Notes: generated by a model not told the origin, from the sequence alone. DNA of 32,274 bases from Stentor coeruleus (GCA_001970955.1 MPUH01000842.1:1-32274); one strand, 5' to 3'. Positions 18,689 through 28,885 are shown, numbered from the stretch's first letter. Program-made: numbers and translations.

Positions 18689-19561
18689 AGTTTATACATT
18701 CTCATTTTTCTTGTATATCGATAATAAGTATGTCTAAAACTGCACAAGGCCTCATGAATAAGATAATTTTATTAAAGCTTTTTAGCAAAAGATTTATTTA
18801 CAATATTATAGAAAGAAACTAGAATTAGAATATAAAGGTAATTATTTATATTTACAATTTAAAAAACTAGTTTTAAGATATCCTCCTAATATTATAGCTA
18901 GTTTTTTTTTTATAGTTTCATTGCCCAATGACTATTTGAGAAATTACCCAGCATTACTTTTAATAAAAAAGAAAGTCTAAAAAGAATAATAATCAGAGTT
19001 ATTAGCTTAAGAAAAATATAAAAGCTAAGTTTTTTTATAAAAATCAAAGTTGGGATGATAGGAAGTTATATTCAAGATATGAGCTTTTATAGAAAAGATT
19101 AGTAAAGAGTTATGTAAAAGTTTGTAATAAAGTAATGATTAGTAGCTGTTTATATTTTTATTTTTAAAGACTGAGGAATTTGCTGATTGGATAAAAAAAC
19201 TTTTATGGAATTTTGTTTTTATCTTAAAAAATTTTGCACTTTGAGTTTATTATTATAAGTTAAAGGCTAATTGATTTTATTATAATTTTAAATATCTGTT
19301 AGACTTTTTCGAGGAAAATATTATATAATTTGCTGAGAACTTTTGATATATAATTTAGACTTTTTTACTATTGCAATCAATTACTTTAAATAATCATAGT
19401 TCGAAGCTTGCAAGCAATATGGAAAGTCAAATTTCTTTTAAAACTTAAGAAAATCATTCAATTGATTTTTATTAAACCATAAATTCCATACTGATTGGCA
19501 TTAAAAGCCTTTTACTGAGGTAAATAAACCCCATACCACTGATATATAACTTAAATTAATA

Positions 19562-22080
19562 ATGAATTATGCTAGACAGACCCGGCTAGATAGAAAAATG
19601 ATTTCAAGCGAAAGAACACGACTAAAAATCGCTCCAGAAATTTGCTTAAATGATGAAGTACCTTCCCTAGCAGGAACTGTAAATCAGTCCACATTTATCC
19701 AAGCAGAAACTAAGAAAGTTAGTATTTTAAACAAGTGCAAAAAACTTTCAAGTCCTCAAACGAAAGCATATTGTGAAGCCTTTCTAGAATCCAAAAAAGT
19801 TACCATTACAATGTCAATCGCAACGATCTACGCCCTATTCGCCGATGACATCAAAAACTTAGGTTTCGCAAAATCAGCTGACAACACTTTTTCCTCTTTA
19901 GTAGTCCTCTGTCTTCTATTATTTATAAGCGAACTAATCCTCTCATCCTTATATAAAAAATCCTACAAGTGGAGTTTTTATTTTTGGCTTGACTTAACAG
20001 CAACTTTATCTTTAATAACTGATATTGGATGGATTTGGGACAATTTTATAGGTGTTTCAAATACATCTTCCAACAGCAAACAGCTCCAAAATGCTGGGAA
20101 AGCATCAAGGGCTGGGACAAGAACCTCTCGTATTCTCAGAATCATAAGACTGATCAGACTAATTCGTTTAGTAAAACTATATAAAAACGCACAAATTGCC
20201 ATGAAAAACACAGGGGATGAAGAAGCACAAGAAGTCCTTGAAGAAGAACTTGAATCTTTAGGACAAGAGACTAAAGTGGGTAAAGAGTTATCTGAAGTGA
20301 CAATGAAAAGAGTAATTTTAATAGTCCTTGCCATGCTGTTTTTACTACCTATTTTCGAATTGGACTTTTATTCTAGTACTCAGACAAGTTGGGAATATGG
20401 TGTGATTGAACTTCAAAAGTTCTTAAATGAAGATGCTTTTGAGATTGTAAAAAATCAGTATATTGATTATCATAAAGATGACCTTAGACCAATTGTGTAT
20501 TTGTCATGGAAAAATGAATCTGGGGAATATGAATGGGAAGGTGAATTAAGCTATGGAGATTTGAGGTTTAATGAAATATACTACTTTTCTTATAATGACT
20601 TTATTTCGATTTTCGACCTTAGATATGACTCTAAACTTACTTCGTTACTGAATATTTTTAAAACTCTGTTTGTTTGTGTTGTTCTAACCTTAGGAGCCCT
20701 GTATTTTACTAAGGATACTGAGGATTTGGTTATAAAACCGATTGAGAAAATGATTGCGAAAGTTAGGAAAATTGCTAGGAACCCACTTTCAGTCACGGAT
20801 ATCAAAGCGAATCAGGATTTCTTGGAAATTCGAACAAAAACACATAGTTGTTGTACCATAAAAAATAATAGGAAAAGTGCTGATTATGAAACGATGATTA
20901 TTGAAAATACGATTATTAAAATTGGGGTTTTGCTGGTTTTAGGGTTTGGAGAGGCTGGATCAGAGATCATTTGTTCTAATTTTCAGGATAATAAAGAAAT
21001 CGATTCGATTATGCTTGGCAAAAAAGTTGTTGGGATTTTCGGGTTTTGCGATATAAGGAATTTTACGGATACGACTGAAGAGCTTCAAGAAGGAGTTATG
21101 AAATTCGTCAATGAACTAGCCCAAATAATCCACGGTATAACCAACAAGTACTTCGGCGCAGCAAACAAAAACATTGGCGACGCATTTTTAATAGTCTGGA
21201 AATTTTCTCCAGAAGAGTTTTATGTAGAAGATGAAGTTATTATAAGAAACCCCAATTCTAAAAGAGTTTTTTATATACCAGATTTGTCTTTACTAAGCTT
21301 TTTGAAGATATTAGCTAAAGTTAACAAGGATCCTAATGTTTTAAAATATAGAACATATCAAAAACTATTACAAAGAATGCCGAATTATGAAGTAAAATTA
21401 GGCTTTGGTATGCATATGGGTTGGGCTATAGAAGGAGCTATAGGAAGTCAATTTAAAGTTGATGCATCATATTTATCACCACATGTTAATTTAGCATCTT
21501 CTCTTGAAGCTACAACAAAAATGTATGGAANTATATTTTTATATATAAAACAAATTTAGCATCTTCTCTTGAAGCTACAACAAAAATGTATGGAATTCCT
21601 CTACTGATAAGTGGAACACTTTATGACATTTTTTCAAAAGATGTGCAAAAGTACTGTAGGAAAATCGATGTTGTGACAATTAAAGGGAACTCTAAACCTA
21701 TAAGCCTTTATACAAGCGATTGTGATTTCTCACATTTCATATTAGGCCAATTCACATCAAGAAGAAAAGAACTTTATGCAAGGAAAAACAAATTCCTTAA
21801 AAAAAAACTAGAAAAAGGTGAAGTTACAACAGGGCAGATTTTTGCTAAATCACATGAACTTGCTTTAATGCGGCGAAATTTCGCCGCCGACTTTTTCATC
21901 TCTTTTAAAACAGGAATGAAATTTTATCTTGCAGGCGAATGGGTTGAAGCTAAAACCTACTTTGAAAAATCCTTAGACCTGAAAAACAAAGATGGACCAA
22001 GCCTCTGCATACAAAGTTTCATGAAAGAATACAATTTCCAATGCCCAAGCATTTGGAAAAATTATCGTCCACTTGGGTAA
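19562..22080 (+). CDS. Class III adenylate cyclase with voltage-sensor-like membrane domain
   Basis: Read as 19562-21530 then 21596-22080 (one assembly join removed), giving 817 aa. Seen in order: cytosolic N-terminus (1-75); hydrophobic segments at about 80-101, 110-131 and 138-164; an S4-like helix (187-208) with Arg/Lys at every third residue (R187, 190, 193, 196, 199, 202, K205, K208); a membrane helix (250-268); a probable outer domain (270-360); a last membrane helix (about 362-382); then a cyclase catalytic domain (about 488-675). Metal-binding Asp497 (CDIRNFT) and Asp540 (NIGDAF) are present, and Lys536 sits at the adenine-selecting position. The partner position is Ser636, and the usual transition-state Arg is Ser647 (VNLASSLE). 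A TPR-like C-terminal helix pair (about 735-800) follows. No K+-channel GYG filter is seen. Ciliate cyclases with channel-like membrane domains are known from Paramecium. cAMP production is likely but unproven. Confidence 0.9.
21488..21595. other. Unmerged contig join 4 (N at 21531)
   Basis: The 43 nt at 21488-21530 recur exactly at 21553-21595. The right contig begins with 21 nt (21532-21552) of AT-rich sequence absent from the coding frame and carrying a stop. Dropping 21531-21595 restores the cyclase frame in the conserved LEATTKMYGIPLL segment. Confidence 0.88.
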
Positions 22081-22253
22081 ATTGTAGCTTATATTACTAC
22101 TAATTAATTCTATCTTCTCTAGTTTCATTACTAAACAATATTGACTCTCTATATATATTTTTTTTTTCTTTTTATATATAATAAAAAGTATTATTCTGAA
22201 GAACTTAAGTCATTTATTGATCTAGTTAAATTAATATGTTTTTCTTGATAATC

Positions 22254-22965
22254 TCATATTGAATAATATTTTCTTAATAACATACTTTTAAGAACACAGA
22301 ATTCTTTGTTTATACCGAATATGTAGATATAGCAAATTTCATCATTTCTTTCGATGTAATAATTAGATGGGATGCTTTATTTATGACCATTTATATAAAA
22401 ATACAATGTAGCGAAGTTAGAAGTTTCATGACAATAACAGGCTATACCTTTTTTTCTGAGTATAAATTGCAGAGATATCAGAGTTTTATATAAGAGTAGA
22501 TTTATGAGACATAACTATTAGGTTCATAGATAAATTCGACTCCAGGGTCATGTTTAACACTCATTTCTTCTAAAAAAGCTAAAGACTCAAAGTTAACTTT
22601 ATCTAAAGTTATAGACCATTGATTATCATTACTTGTTAGATCATGATAATTAAAACCATCTTTTGGGTTTTTAGCAAAAAGGTCTAAGTCATATTCTCCA
22701 ATTATCAAAACACTTGATTTCTTTGGATTTTTATCACCATTTAACCCAACATCATTTAGATATAGTGAAAAAGATGATAATGGCTAATATTTGGGAGTAT
22801 TGTAAGCTAATAATTGTTACCCATAGAAATAGTTGTGAAAAATTCTCTGTCGTTTCTGTTGTTGGAGAAATTGTTGATTTGTAAAGGATTATAGTTGAGA
22901 TTGAGGGTTAGAGATGAGTAGATTTGGACTAAGGCTATGGATAGTATGAAAAATAAGCACAAAAA
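22254..22965 (-). pseudogene. Decayed aspartic protease (A1/pepsin family)
   Basis: Several minus-strand fragments line up in order with one pepsin-like protease: a signal-peptide-like start (FLCLFFILSIALV, no ATG), the N-lobe entry NDREFFTTISMGNN, then after a large deletion FSLYLNDVG, VLIIGEYDLDLFAK, QWSITLDKVNF, a degenerate second active site HDPGVEFIYEP, then in a shifted frame GIACYCHETSNFATLYFYING, and after a TAA SIPSNYYIE and VLKSMLLRKYYSI (the family's W-I-L-G-d-x-F-L-r-x-Y-Y end). Missing start, loss of most of the N-lobe with the first Asp motif, stops and a frameshift show it is dead. It lies between the convergent cyclase and phosphodiesterase genes. Confidence 0.85.
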
Positions 22966-23504
22966 TTATTTCTACTATTTGGTTTTTATATTAAAATGAT
23001 GGTTTGATATAAGAGTAATGATATTTATATAGGGTATAATTGAATATTAAGTGATTATAATATTTAGTTAATTTGGGAATATTGGTATGAGAGGTTTTAA
23101 GATTGGAAGTATTGCTGAAAATAGTTTATTTTGAAATGTACCAAAATGTCTCCTATAATAATTTTTATATTGTTGGTATTATTTATATATTTTTTGACAT
23201 GATGAAGTTTATTTAAAGGATTTAGGAAAGGGAAGATTTTTTTGGGGTAGAAAAAAATTTAGTGGTTTAGGGTATGGGGTTTATTGGAGTTAAAATGATT
23301 GAGAAATCAATTTTGTGTAAAAATATGAAGTTTTAGATTTATGGTTAGTTATAAGGGAAAATTCCAATACAAAAGCAAACTGATGCACTTTTTATCCACA
23401 ATTTTAAAATATCATTTACAAAATCATCAGTTTTCAATATTAAAACATACAAATAAAATCATTCTCATCTTTTTATTCTTAACTATAAACTTTTAACCTA
23501 TGTA
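22966..23504. other. Intergenic region 3' of phosphodiesterase
   Basis: No gene seen. About 23040-23340 is G-rich/C-poor on the plus strand, and about 23390-23504 is the reverse, next to the phosphodiesterase stop. Confidence 0.5.
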
Positions 23505-24773
23505 TTAAAATCTTTCTAATACTTCCCAGCTTTTCCGATTATTTTCAATACTGTTTACATATTCGCTAAGTCCTTCAAAGTGCGGTTCAAGTACCATCCA
23601 CAGAGGATGTATAAACATATCAATAAATCCTATTTGATTACGTTTAATTTTGTTCATATCATCACCTATTCTCATATATTCTGATATAGGGATTTTAAGT
23701 TGTTCTTCTTTCCAAACTTGTTCATTAAATTCTTGAATGATTTTCAAAGACCAAACTGTAGCTAAATCAAATTTTAAAATTGGATTGCCAATATCACAAG
23801 CATGAAGGAGAACATCAGCTACACTTTGTCTATTTTCTGCATTTGATTTATCAAAATTCCTCATTGTGCTTATGAAACTTTCCATTACAAAATTATGCTT
23901 TGCCATATCTGTTGCTAGGATTGTTGGGATTATGATTTTCCTTATTTCGGTCTCAGAACAGACTGTGTTGGTAAAAATATCGCAGCCAGGAAGTTCTAAA
24001 AACTTTATCAAAGTTGCAGCATGGTGGTTTTCTAAAACAGATATATCATTATACCTAACAGCCAAAGGATGTCTTGAGTTAATCATAAAAACATTCGTAA
24101 CACCAGGGTGGTTCAAATCATGCCCTAACGACGAAAGCATCAAGGCAAATTTTTCCTTTTCTTCAAAAAACCTTGAAAACTTGTCATTCTTTTCATATAT
24201 ACTAAACATCATCTGAACAACAGAAAACGCATGATAGAAATTATGAAATGGATTATCTTGATAATTTTCACATATAGCCAATAAAAATCTTTGCATTTTG
24301 ATTATGTCAATGTTAAAAGACACAATAAACTCAGAAAATATATGTAATAAGCATTCACGAAGTTCTTCTTTTGGCTTTTTTATACCTTCAAAATCTTTAT
24401 GTCTCAAAGCTGTAAGAGTTTCAGGGTTTGGGATGAAAGGGTTTGTTGAATTGAATTTAAAATTTTCCACTGATGAAAAGTATAGTGGAGCTAAAATATC
24501 GTTATGTATTGCTTGAAGCCAGACGTTTCTTCGAGAAGAGTTGATTTCACTAAGGTTTAAGAAAGTTTGATGGATCAAAGCTAGCTCAGCATCCGTTGCG
24601 ATCCCTTTGTGAGCAGTTAGGTCACGGATTTTGTGTATAATATTGATTTCGTTGTCATTTCTTCCTGCTGGTTCAGTTGCAGCAGTGTTTTTACTAGTAA
24701 GTGAGCAGCCTATTTTAAGTTTATAACTAACTATGGCTTTTTGATGAATATCTGGAGTAAAAATTATAATTTT
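23505..24773 (-). CDS. 3',5'-cyclic nucleotide phosphodiesterase (class I), start unresolved
   Basis: Class I PDE that hydrolyses cAMP and/or cGMP. The frame gives up to 422 residues. The catalytic domain carries all signature elements: HNFYHAFSV (H-N-x-x-H), HDLNHPG (metal-binding H-D), ENHHA, TDMAKH, HACDIGNP with the second metal-binding Asp, and the invariant purine-clamp Gln in NQIGFIDMF. It has no GAF or membrane segment. Problem: there is no in-frame ATG between the upstream TAA (24774-24776) and the middle of the catalytic region. The upstream residues (for example IIHKIRDLTAHKGIATDAELA) look coding, so the true first exon or start is missed, mutated or misassembled. Substrate preference cannot be read. 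It converges on the cyclase gene, with which it could form a synthesis/degradation pair. Confidence 0.9.
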   Translation of the reverse strand, partial: KIIIFTPDIHQKAIVSYKLKIGCSLTSKNTAATEPAGRNDNEINIIHKIRDLTAHKGIATDAELALIHQTFLNLSEINSSRRNVWLQAIHNDILAPLYFSSVENFKFNSTNPFIPNPETLTALRHKDFEGIKKPKEELRECLLHIFSEFIVSFNIDIIKMQRFLLAICENYQDNPFHNFYHAFSVVQMMFSIYEKNDKFSRFFEEKEKFALMLSSLGHDLNHPGVTNVFMINSRHPLAVRYNDISVLENHHAATLIKFLELPGCDIFTNTVCSETEIRKIIIPTILATDMAKHNFVMESFISTMRNFDKSNAENRQSVADVLLHACDIGNPILKFDLATVWSLKIIQEFNEQVWKEEQLKIPISEYMRIGDDMNKIKRNQIGFIDMFIHPLWMVLEPHFEGLSEYVNSIENNRKSWEVLERF

Positions 24774-25391
24774 TTAGTGAATATGAATATTTAAAAAATA
24801 TTTAGAATTTTTGTATTGCTGAAGGGGCGAATGAGTTTTGGCGAAGTGTAGAAAAGTGTGGAAACTTGTGTTTATAAATAACGTTATTATTTACTTAATA
24901 CAAATAAGAAATTATATGCAAGAAGACTATTATGTTTTAAAATATTTCATTAAAAATTTTAAGCTAATTAATCATAAACTGTATAATTTATACAATTTCA
25001 AAGTGCTTATAAAGTTTTGATTATTATTGATATACTATTAATAATATAAACTAAGAATATTTAGATTTTTGATAAGCATGAATACAAAAGCACATGATTT
25101 TATAACTAATTTTGTGTTCATAATAATAAATATATTATTTGTAATAGTAAACTATAATAGCACATAATTACCTTTTATAGTTTTGCTTATCATTACCTTA
25201 AAAAAAATTATTAAATACATTTTTATACTTATTATCAAGCTCTATCAAAAATACATTAAATATTTTCCCATATATAAATCCTTCTTATCAAATCATAACC
25301 TTAACACCTAAACTTTTTAATAAAACCCAATTAATTTTTTCAATATCCATCTCAAAAAGTCCCTAACAGCTATCATAATTATCTAAAATTT
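24774..25391. other. Intergenic region between PDE and PSMA6
   Basis: About 620 bp, AT-rich, with no recognisable gene or RNA. The right part (about 25160-25391) is G-poor on the plus strand, as in other 3' flanks of minus-strand genes. A missing first exon of the PDE gene could lie at the left end, but none was found. Confidence 0.45.
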
Positions 25392-26129
25392 CTAATCTTT
25401 CGAACTCACCGCATTAAGCCTCTCTTCAACTTCAGCATCAGGAAGAACTTTCAAACCAAGTGAATCACTAGTAATAATCCCAACTTCAATATCACTAGCT
25501 TTATATTCCTGTGACATAACATTCTGTAAGCACTCAATAGCCATTTCTACAGCTTCATTTCTACTTAAATTCCCACTACTTTTTTTCCACTGTTTCTCTA
25601 AATAATTAATTGCTTCCTGTTCTTTCACTCCTGCAGCTGTAGCTTTAAATCCTTGATACATTCCAGCAGGGTCGATTTTATAAAGTTGAGGACCAAGTTC
25701 ATCATCAATTCCAAAAAGCATAGAAATTACCCCATAAGGTCTCATAAAAGCTTGTTGAGTATAAACTTGAGCAAGATCTCCAGTACGATTTGCCAATACT
25801 TGTACTGGGCAAAAGTATCCATTTTTGAACTTGAAATCAGAAGCTTCATTACGCATACGAGATACAAGAGCTCTTGAATCAGGAAGAAGTCCAGTCATAC
25901 AAGCTCCGATTCTTTCAGATACTGAAAAAAGGTGTGAAACACTTGATGGGACTATGGACTTATCAGGAACTTTTCTTTCTATGCAAACTACTACACAGTC
26001 ACTTCCACGTACACCTATACTGGTCAGTCCTGCTGACTTCGCAGCTTTAAAAGCGTACTCGACCTGGTAAAGCCTCCCGTCTGGGGAAAACACTGTTATG
26101 TGCCTATCGAAACCTGATCCTCTACTCAT
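25392..26129 (-). CDS. PSMA6: 20S proteasome subunit alpha-1 (alpha type-6)
   Basis: A 245-aa alpha-ring subunit of the 20S proteasome, the core protease for ubiquitin-tagged proteins in cytosol and nucleus. Start chosen at 26129 because MSRGSGFDRHITVFSPDGRLYQVEYAFKA is the expected alpha-1 N-terminus (YDRHIT/FDRHIT with the alpha-signature DGRLYQVEYA). The 20 in-frame codons further upstream are atypical. Other family features: KVPDKSIVPSSVSHLF, GLLPDSRALVSRMRNEA, the RPYGV segment, and the KATAAGVKEQEAINYLEK stretch typical of alpha-1. Being an alpha subunit it has no catalytic Thr. No intron. Divergent from the Myb gene, with 510 bp between starts. Confidence 0.97.
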   Translation of the reverse strand: MSRGSGFDRHITVFSPDGRLYQVEYAFKAAKSAGLTSIGVRGSDCVVVCIERKVPDKSIVPSSVSHLFSVSERIGACMTGLLPDSRALVSRMRNEASDFKFKNGYFCPVQVLANRTGDLAQVYTQQAFMRPYGVISMLFGIDDELGPQLYKIDPAGMYQGFKATAAGVKEQEAINYLEKQWKKSSGNLSRNEAVEMAIECLQNVMSQEYKASDIEVGIITSDSLGLKVLPDAEVEERLNAVSSKD

Positions 26130-26639
26130 ATTTAGATTATTTTTTAAGTTCTGATTTGATATGATTATACAGGATTTTCTTTGAATCAATAATAAAGTTA
26201 TGTATTTTATACCTTTTAATAATTATGATGTGAACAAAAAAAAACAATTAGTTTTTAGTAAATTTTGTATTGGCTTGTTTATATGAATACCTTTGATGAT
26301 ATAGTATGTTAACTTAAAGGTAGGAATTTAAAATTTTAATTATTTGAATACATTATCTCAAAATGTTTAGAGAGAAACATATAATATTTTATAGGTTAAT
26401 AAAACTCAAAATATCTTAACAAAAAATTTGAGCTCAATTATATGACACATTTATGCTTTATAAAAATTTCAGCATACTCACTAAGGTCAATCCTTATTTC
26501 CTCGGACATCTTAATATTTATTTAATTAAATAAAACCGTAAAATACTTCTTGCTGGAGATTAGATTTTTGATATCATTTTCTGAAAAAAACCGCTGGCTC
26601 GCTTATGTTATATGATTTTATATATTCGTTATATAAAAT
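26130..26639. other. Shared 5' region of PSMA6 and Myb genes
   Basis: A 510-bp divergent spacer presumably holding both promoters. Nothing sharper than AT-rich runs was seen. A 23-codon minus-strand frame (26509-26438) is noted among the rejected items. Confidence 0.45.
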
Positions 26640-27305
26640 ATGCAATATTATCGCTATAGAAAAACCTGGACTTTAGAAGTAAACTATATATAGGAAGATT
26701 TGGTGTTAAAAGAACTTGTAGGACTGTATAAAGGCAAAAATTGGAAAAAAATCGCCGATGAGATTTCAAAAAGAATCAACAAAGTAAGGACCGGAAAACA
26801 ATGCAGAGAAAGGTGGGATAATAAACTAAAACCAAATATTGAGTTAAATGACTGGACTGATGAAGAAATAAAAAGATTATTTGAAATTCAGGAGAAAATA
26901 GGGAATAAGTGGTCAAAAATTTCACCTTTTTTTCCAAAGAGGTCAAAAAACTCAATTAAAAACTTTTTTTACTCTACGATCAGAAGGAATATTAGAAGGT
27001 TTAACAAAGACAAAAGAGAAGATGAGAAAATTAAAGGTGATGTTAAGGAACTTATAAAAATTCCTGAGATAAGAGAGATTCTAATTTGTGAGAAATCATG
27101 TGAAAAACACGTGTTGAGAAGTAAACAGCTCTCAGATGAAAGCTTTTGGAATATGAAAATGATAAATGATGGACTTTTAGATTATCAAAATAATGGAAGT
27201 GAAGAAGATTTTGGGTTTTTGGAAATGGATGAATATAGGGAATATGCTGAGAATGAGGATGAAAATATTCTTCCTCTTATTGATCAGGCTATTTTATGGG
27301 AATAA
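26640..27305 (+). CDS. Two-repeat Myb/SANT-domain protein
   Basis: Exons 26640-26678 and 26694-27305 around a 15-nt intron, 216 aa. The first exon supplies MQYYRYRKTWTLE, so the first Myb repeat reads TWTLEEDLVLKELV...NWKKIADEI...GKQCRERWDNKL with the expected Trp ladder (W10 and its partners). The second repeat reads NDWTDEEIKRLFEIQEKIGNKWSKIS...RSKNSIKNFF, with a Phe where the third Trp often stands. A basic linker and an acidic C-terminal tail (about 170-216) follow, the latter possibly an activation region. R2R3-like Myb proteins bind DNA and regulate transcription. The target is unknown. Stop TAA. Confidence 0.9.
26679..26693 (+). other. 15-nt intron in Myb gene
   Basis: Reads GTAAACTATATATAG, with A at position 10 and TAG end. 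Phase 0. It splits the first Myb repeat exactly between two Glu codons, and the in-frame TAG would otherwise separate the ATG from the domain. Confidence 0.92.
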
Positions 27306-27724
27306 ATTTGATATTAGTTTATAACTAGTTGACTATATGATTAAGAATTTACTTATATTTTAATTAGCTTGAATTTAGCAGGTAATTTATGATAAGAAAT
27401 CTTAGTAGATTTATAAAAAAAAATTATTAGTTGTTATAAGAATATGAGTTCGCGAAAGTTTTAAAAATATATTTTGTAAGTCAATTATTAAGTCAATGCC
27501 ATAGGATTAGACATTTTCTAATAGATATGGACTGAGTATTTAAAAATATGGCAAGGTTTAGATAGTAAAGTGATTTATTTCAATTTTTTAAGACTAGCTT
27601 TGATACTTCTTTTAGTTTTTTATAGTGGTAATGTAAATATTCAATTTCTTAGAGATTAGAGAACCAATAATATATTGAAGTAACCCTAATTTGAATATAC
27701 CAGCATTTTTTAGTCAGCATAATC
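27306..27724. other. 3' flank of Myb gene
   Basis: About 420 bp with G over C on the plus strand. No gene recognised. Confidence 0.45.
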
Positions 27725-28695
27725 AAAGCCATTTTCCTATTTGCTAATCAGCCCAAGAAGAAAGACTGTCTCTGGTACTAATTTCATCATTAAAAACATA
27801 AAATCCTTCTTAATCTACTTCACTTTCACCTACAACTTATATTTTTTTTTATTAAATCATATGAACTTTTCATACCCTATCTTAACCCATCAGTAATGCC
27901 CATAATACTCTTATTAAGATAAATAAACGTTCTCTCTCCATGTATTTATAATTTTCTACTATCCAAGTACTCTTTTTATCAGCCTAAATATATATTCCAT
28001 ACTTAACTATGGTAATACATTTAAACTCTTTCTAAAATATTTCCATTATGCAAATTAAGTTAATATTTTCCATATTTGATATCATTGAGAAAACTCTTAG
28101 CATAAGGATATATCTCTTTTTAAATAACTCCATAATAACCTTATAGAAGAATTTTGGAAATTCCTAATAAAAAAAATAATTTGTTTCTTAACAACACATA
28201 CAATGATTTTTATAGTCATCTTCATAGAAATTTTAATCTATTTATTATGTTTTACTTTCATATTTAGAAATGCTTTATTAACTTTTGATGAATTGGGTAT
28301 AGCATTACCCATAAACTTTTTTGAGTTTTTTATTATGTCCCATAGGCCTTTATAATATTTCTTTCATCATATTTACAAAGGAGAAAATTAAAGTCTTAGA
28401 AGTTATAGATTTTATTGGAAATCGGCTAGGATTGTTAAATTTTAGTCTTAACTGGTAATTAAAAAAAAAATCTATGAGATAAACTATTTTTTTTACCACT
28501 CAAGGTTTTTAAAGTTTCTTTTTGCCTAGATTATCTCTAAAAGAAAAGGATTCTAAAAATTGTTTTTTATTTTCGTTTATATAATAATTCTTGTTGTGTT
28601 TAAAAGGTTTTGTCGCAGAATTAATATCGGCATTTCTTCTACTTGAAATTTTACCTCTCAGCAACTATGATTTTAACAAGATAAACTTTGCACAT
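27725..28695 (-). pseudogene. Decayed third copy of the MORN-repeat gene
   Basis: On the minus strand this stretch aligns, end to end and in order, with the intact MORN genes at 28886-29962 and 30493-31569, but with no usable frame. Landmarks on the plus strand: AAAGCCATTTT (27725), CATAAAATCCTTCT (27797), TTAACCCATCAG (27882) with CCCATAATA after it, TGTCCCATAGGCCT-like sequence near 28338, TTAGAAGTTATAGATTTTATTG (about 28399-28420) and AAAAGGTTTTGTCGCAGAA near 28601. A CAT at 28693-28695 sits where the start codon should be. Many substitutions and indels and loss of the stop mark it as an old pseudogene. Boundaries are approximate. Confidence 0.82.
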
Positions 28696-28885
28696 AGATT
28701 TTTAGGTTTAACTGGTATCGGCAGATAAATTTTCGTGGTATCACAAAAATCAAGCAAATAGTTTCTCTCCATCTTACATAAAGATAACTTTAATAACTAT
28801 TCAAAATATCCTAAAAAAGTATCATTTAAACCGTTTTTCTAATATAAATTAAAAGCCTACATCATAAAAGAAGCAATATATTACC

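Larger units (their letters stand above)
17726..19561. other. Long intergenic region, mostly empty
   Basis: About 1.8 kb between DLD and the cyclase. The first about 170 bp after the DLD stop are G-rich and C-poor on the plus strand, the 3'-flank pattern seen for other genes here. Two short frames are listed separately (18244-18387 plus, 18539-18688 minus). The rest (about 18700-19561) is AT-rich with no recognisable coding, RNA or repeat feature. Confidence 0.5.

Noticed and set aside
19395..19425. TTCGAA-containing stretch as a possible tRNA T-arm.
   Set aside because: No acceptor stem, D-arm or anticodon arm could be drawn around it. No tRNA was found in the window.
26438..26509. A 23-codon minus-strand frame starting MSEEIRIDLSEYAEIF.
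   Set aside because: It looks like a plausible N-terminus, but it ends at once with TAA and no 15-nt intron extends it. Too short to call.
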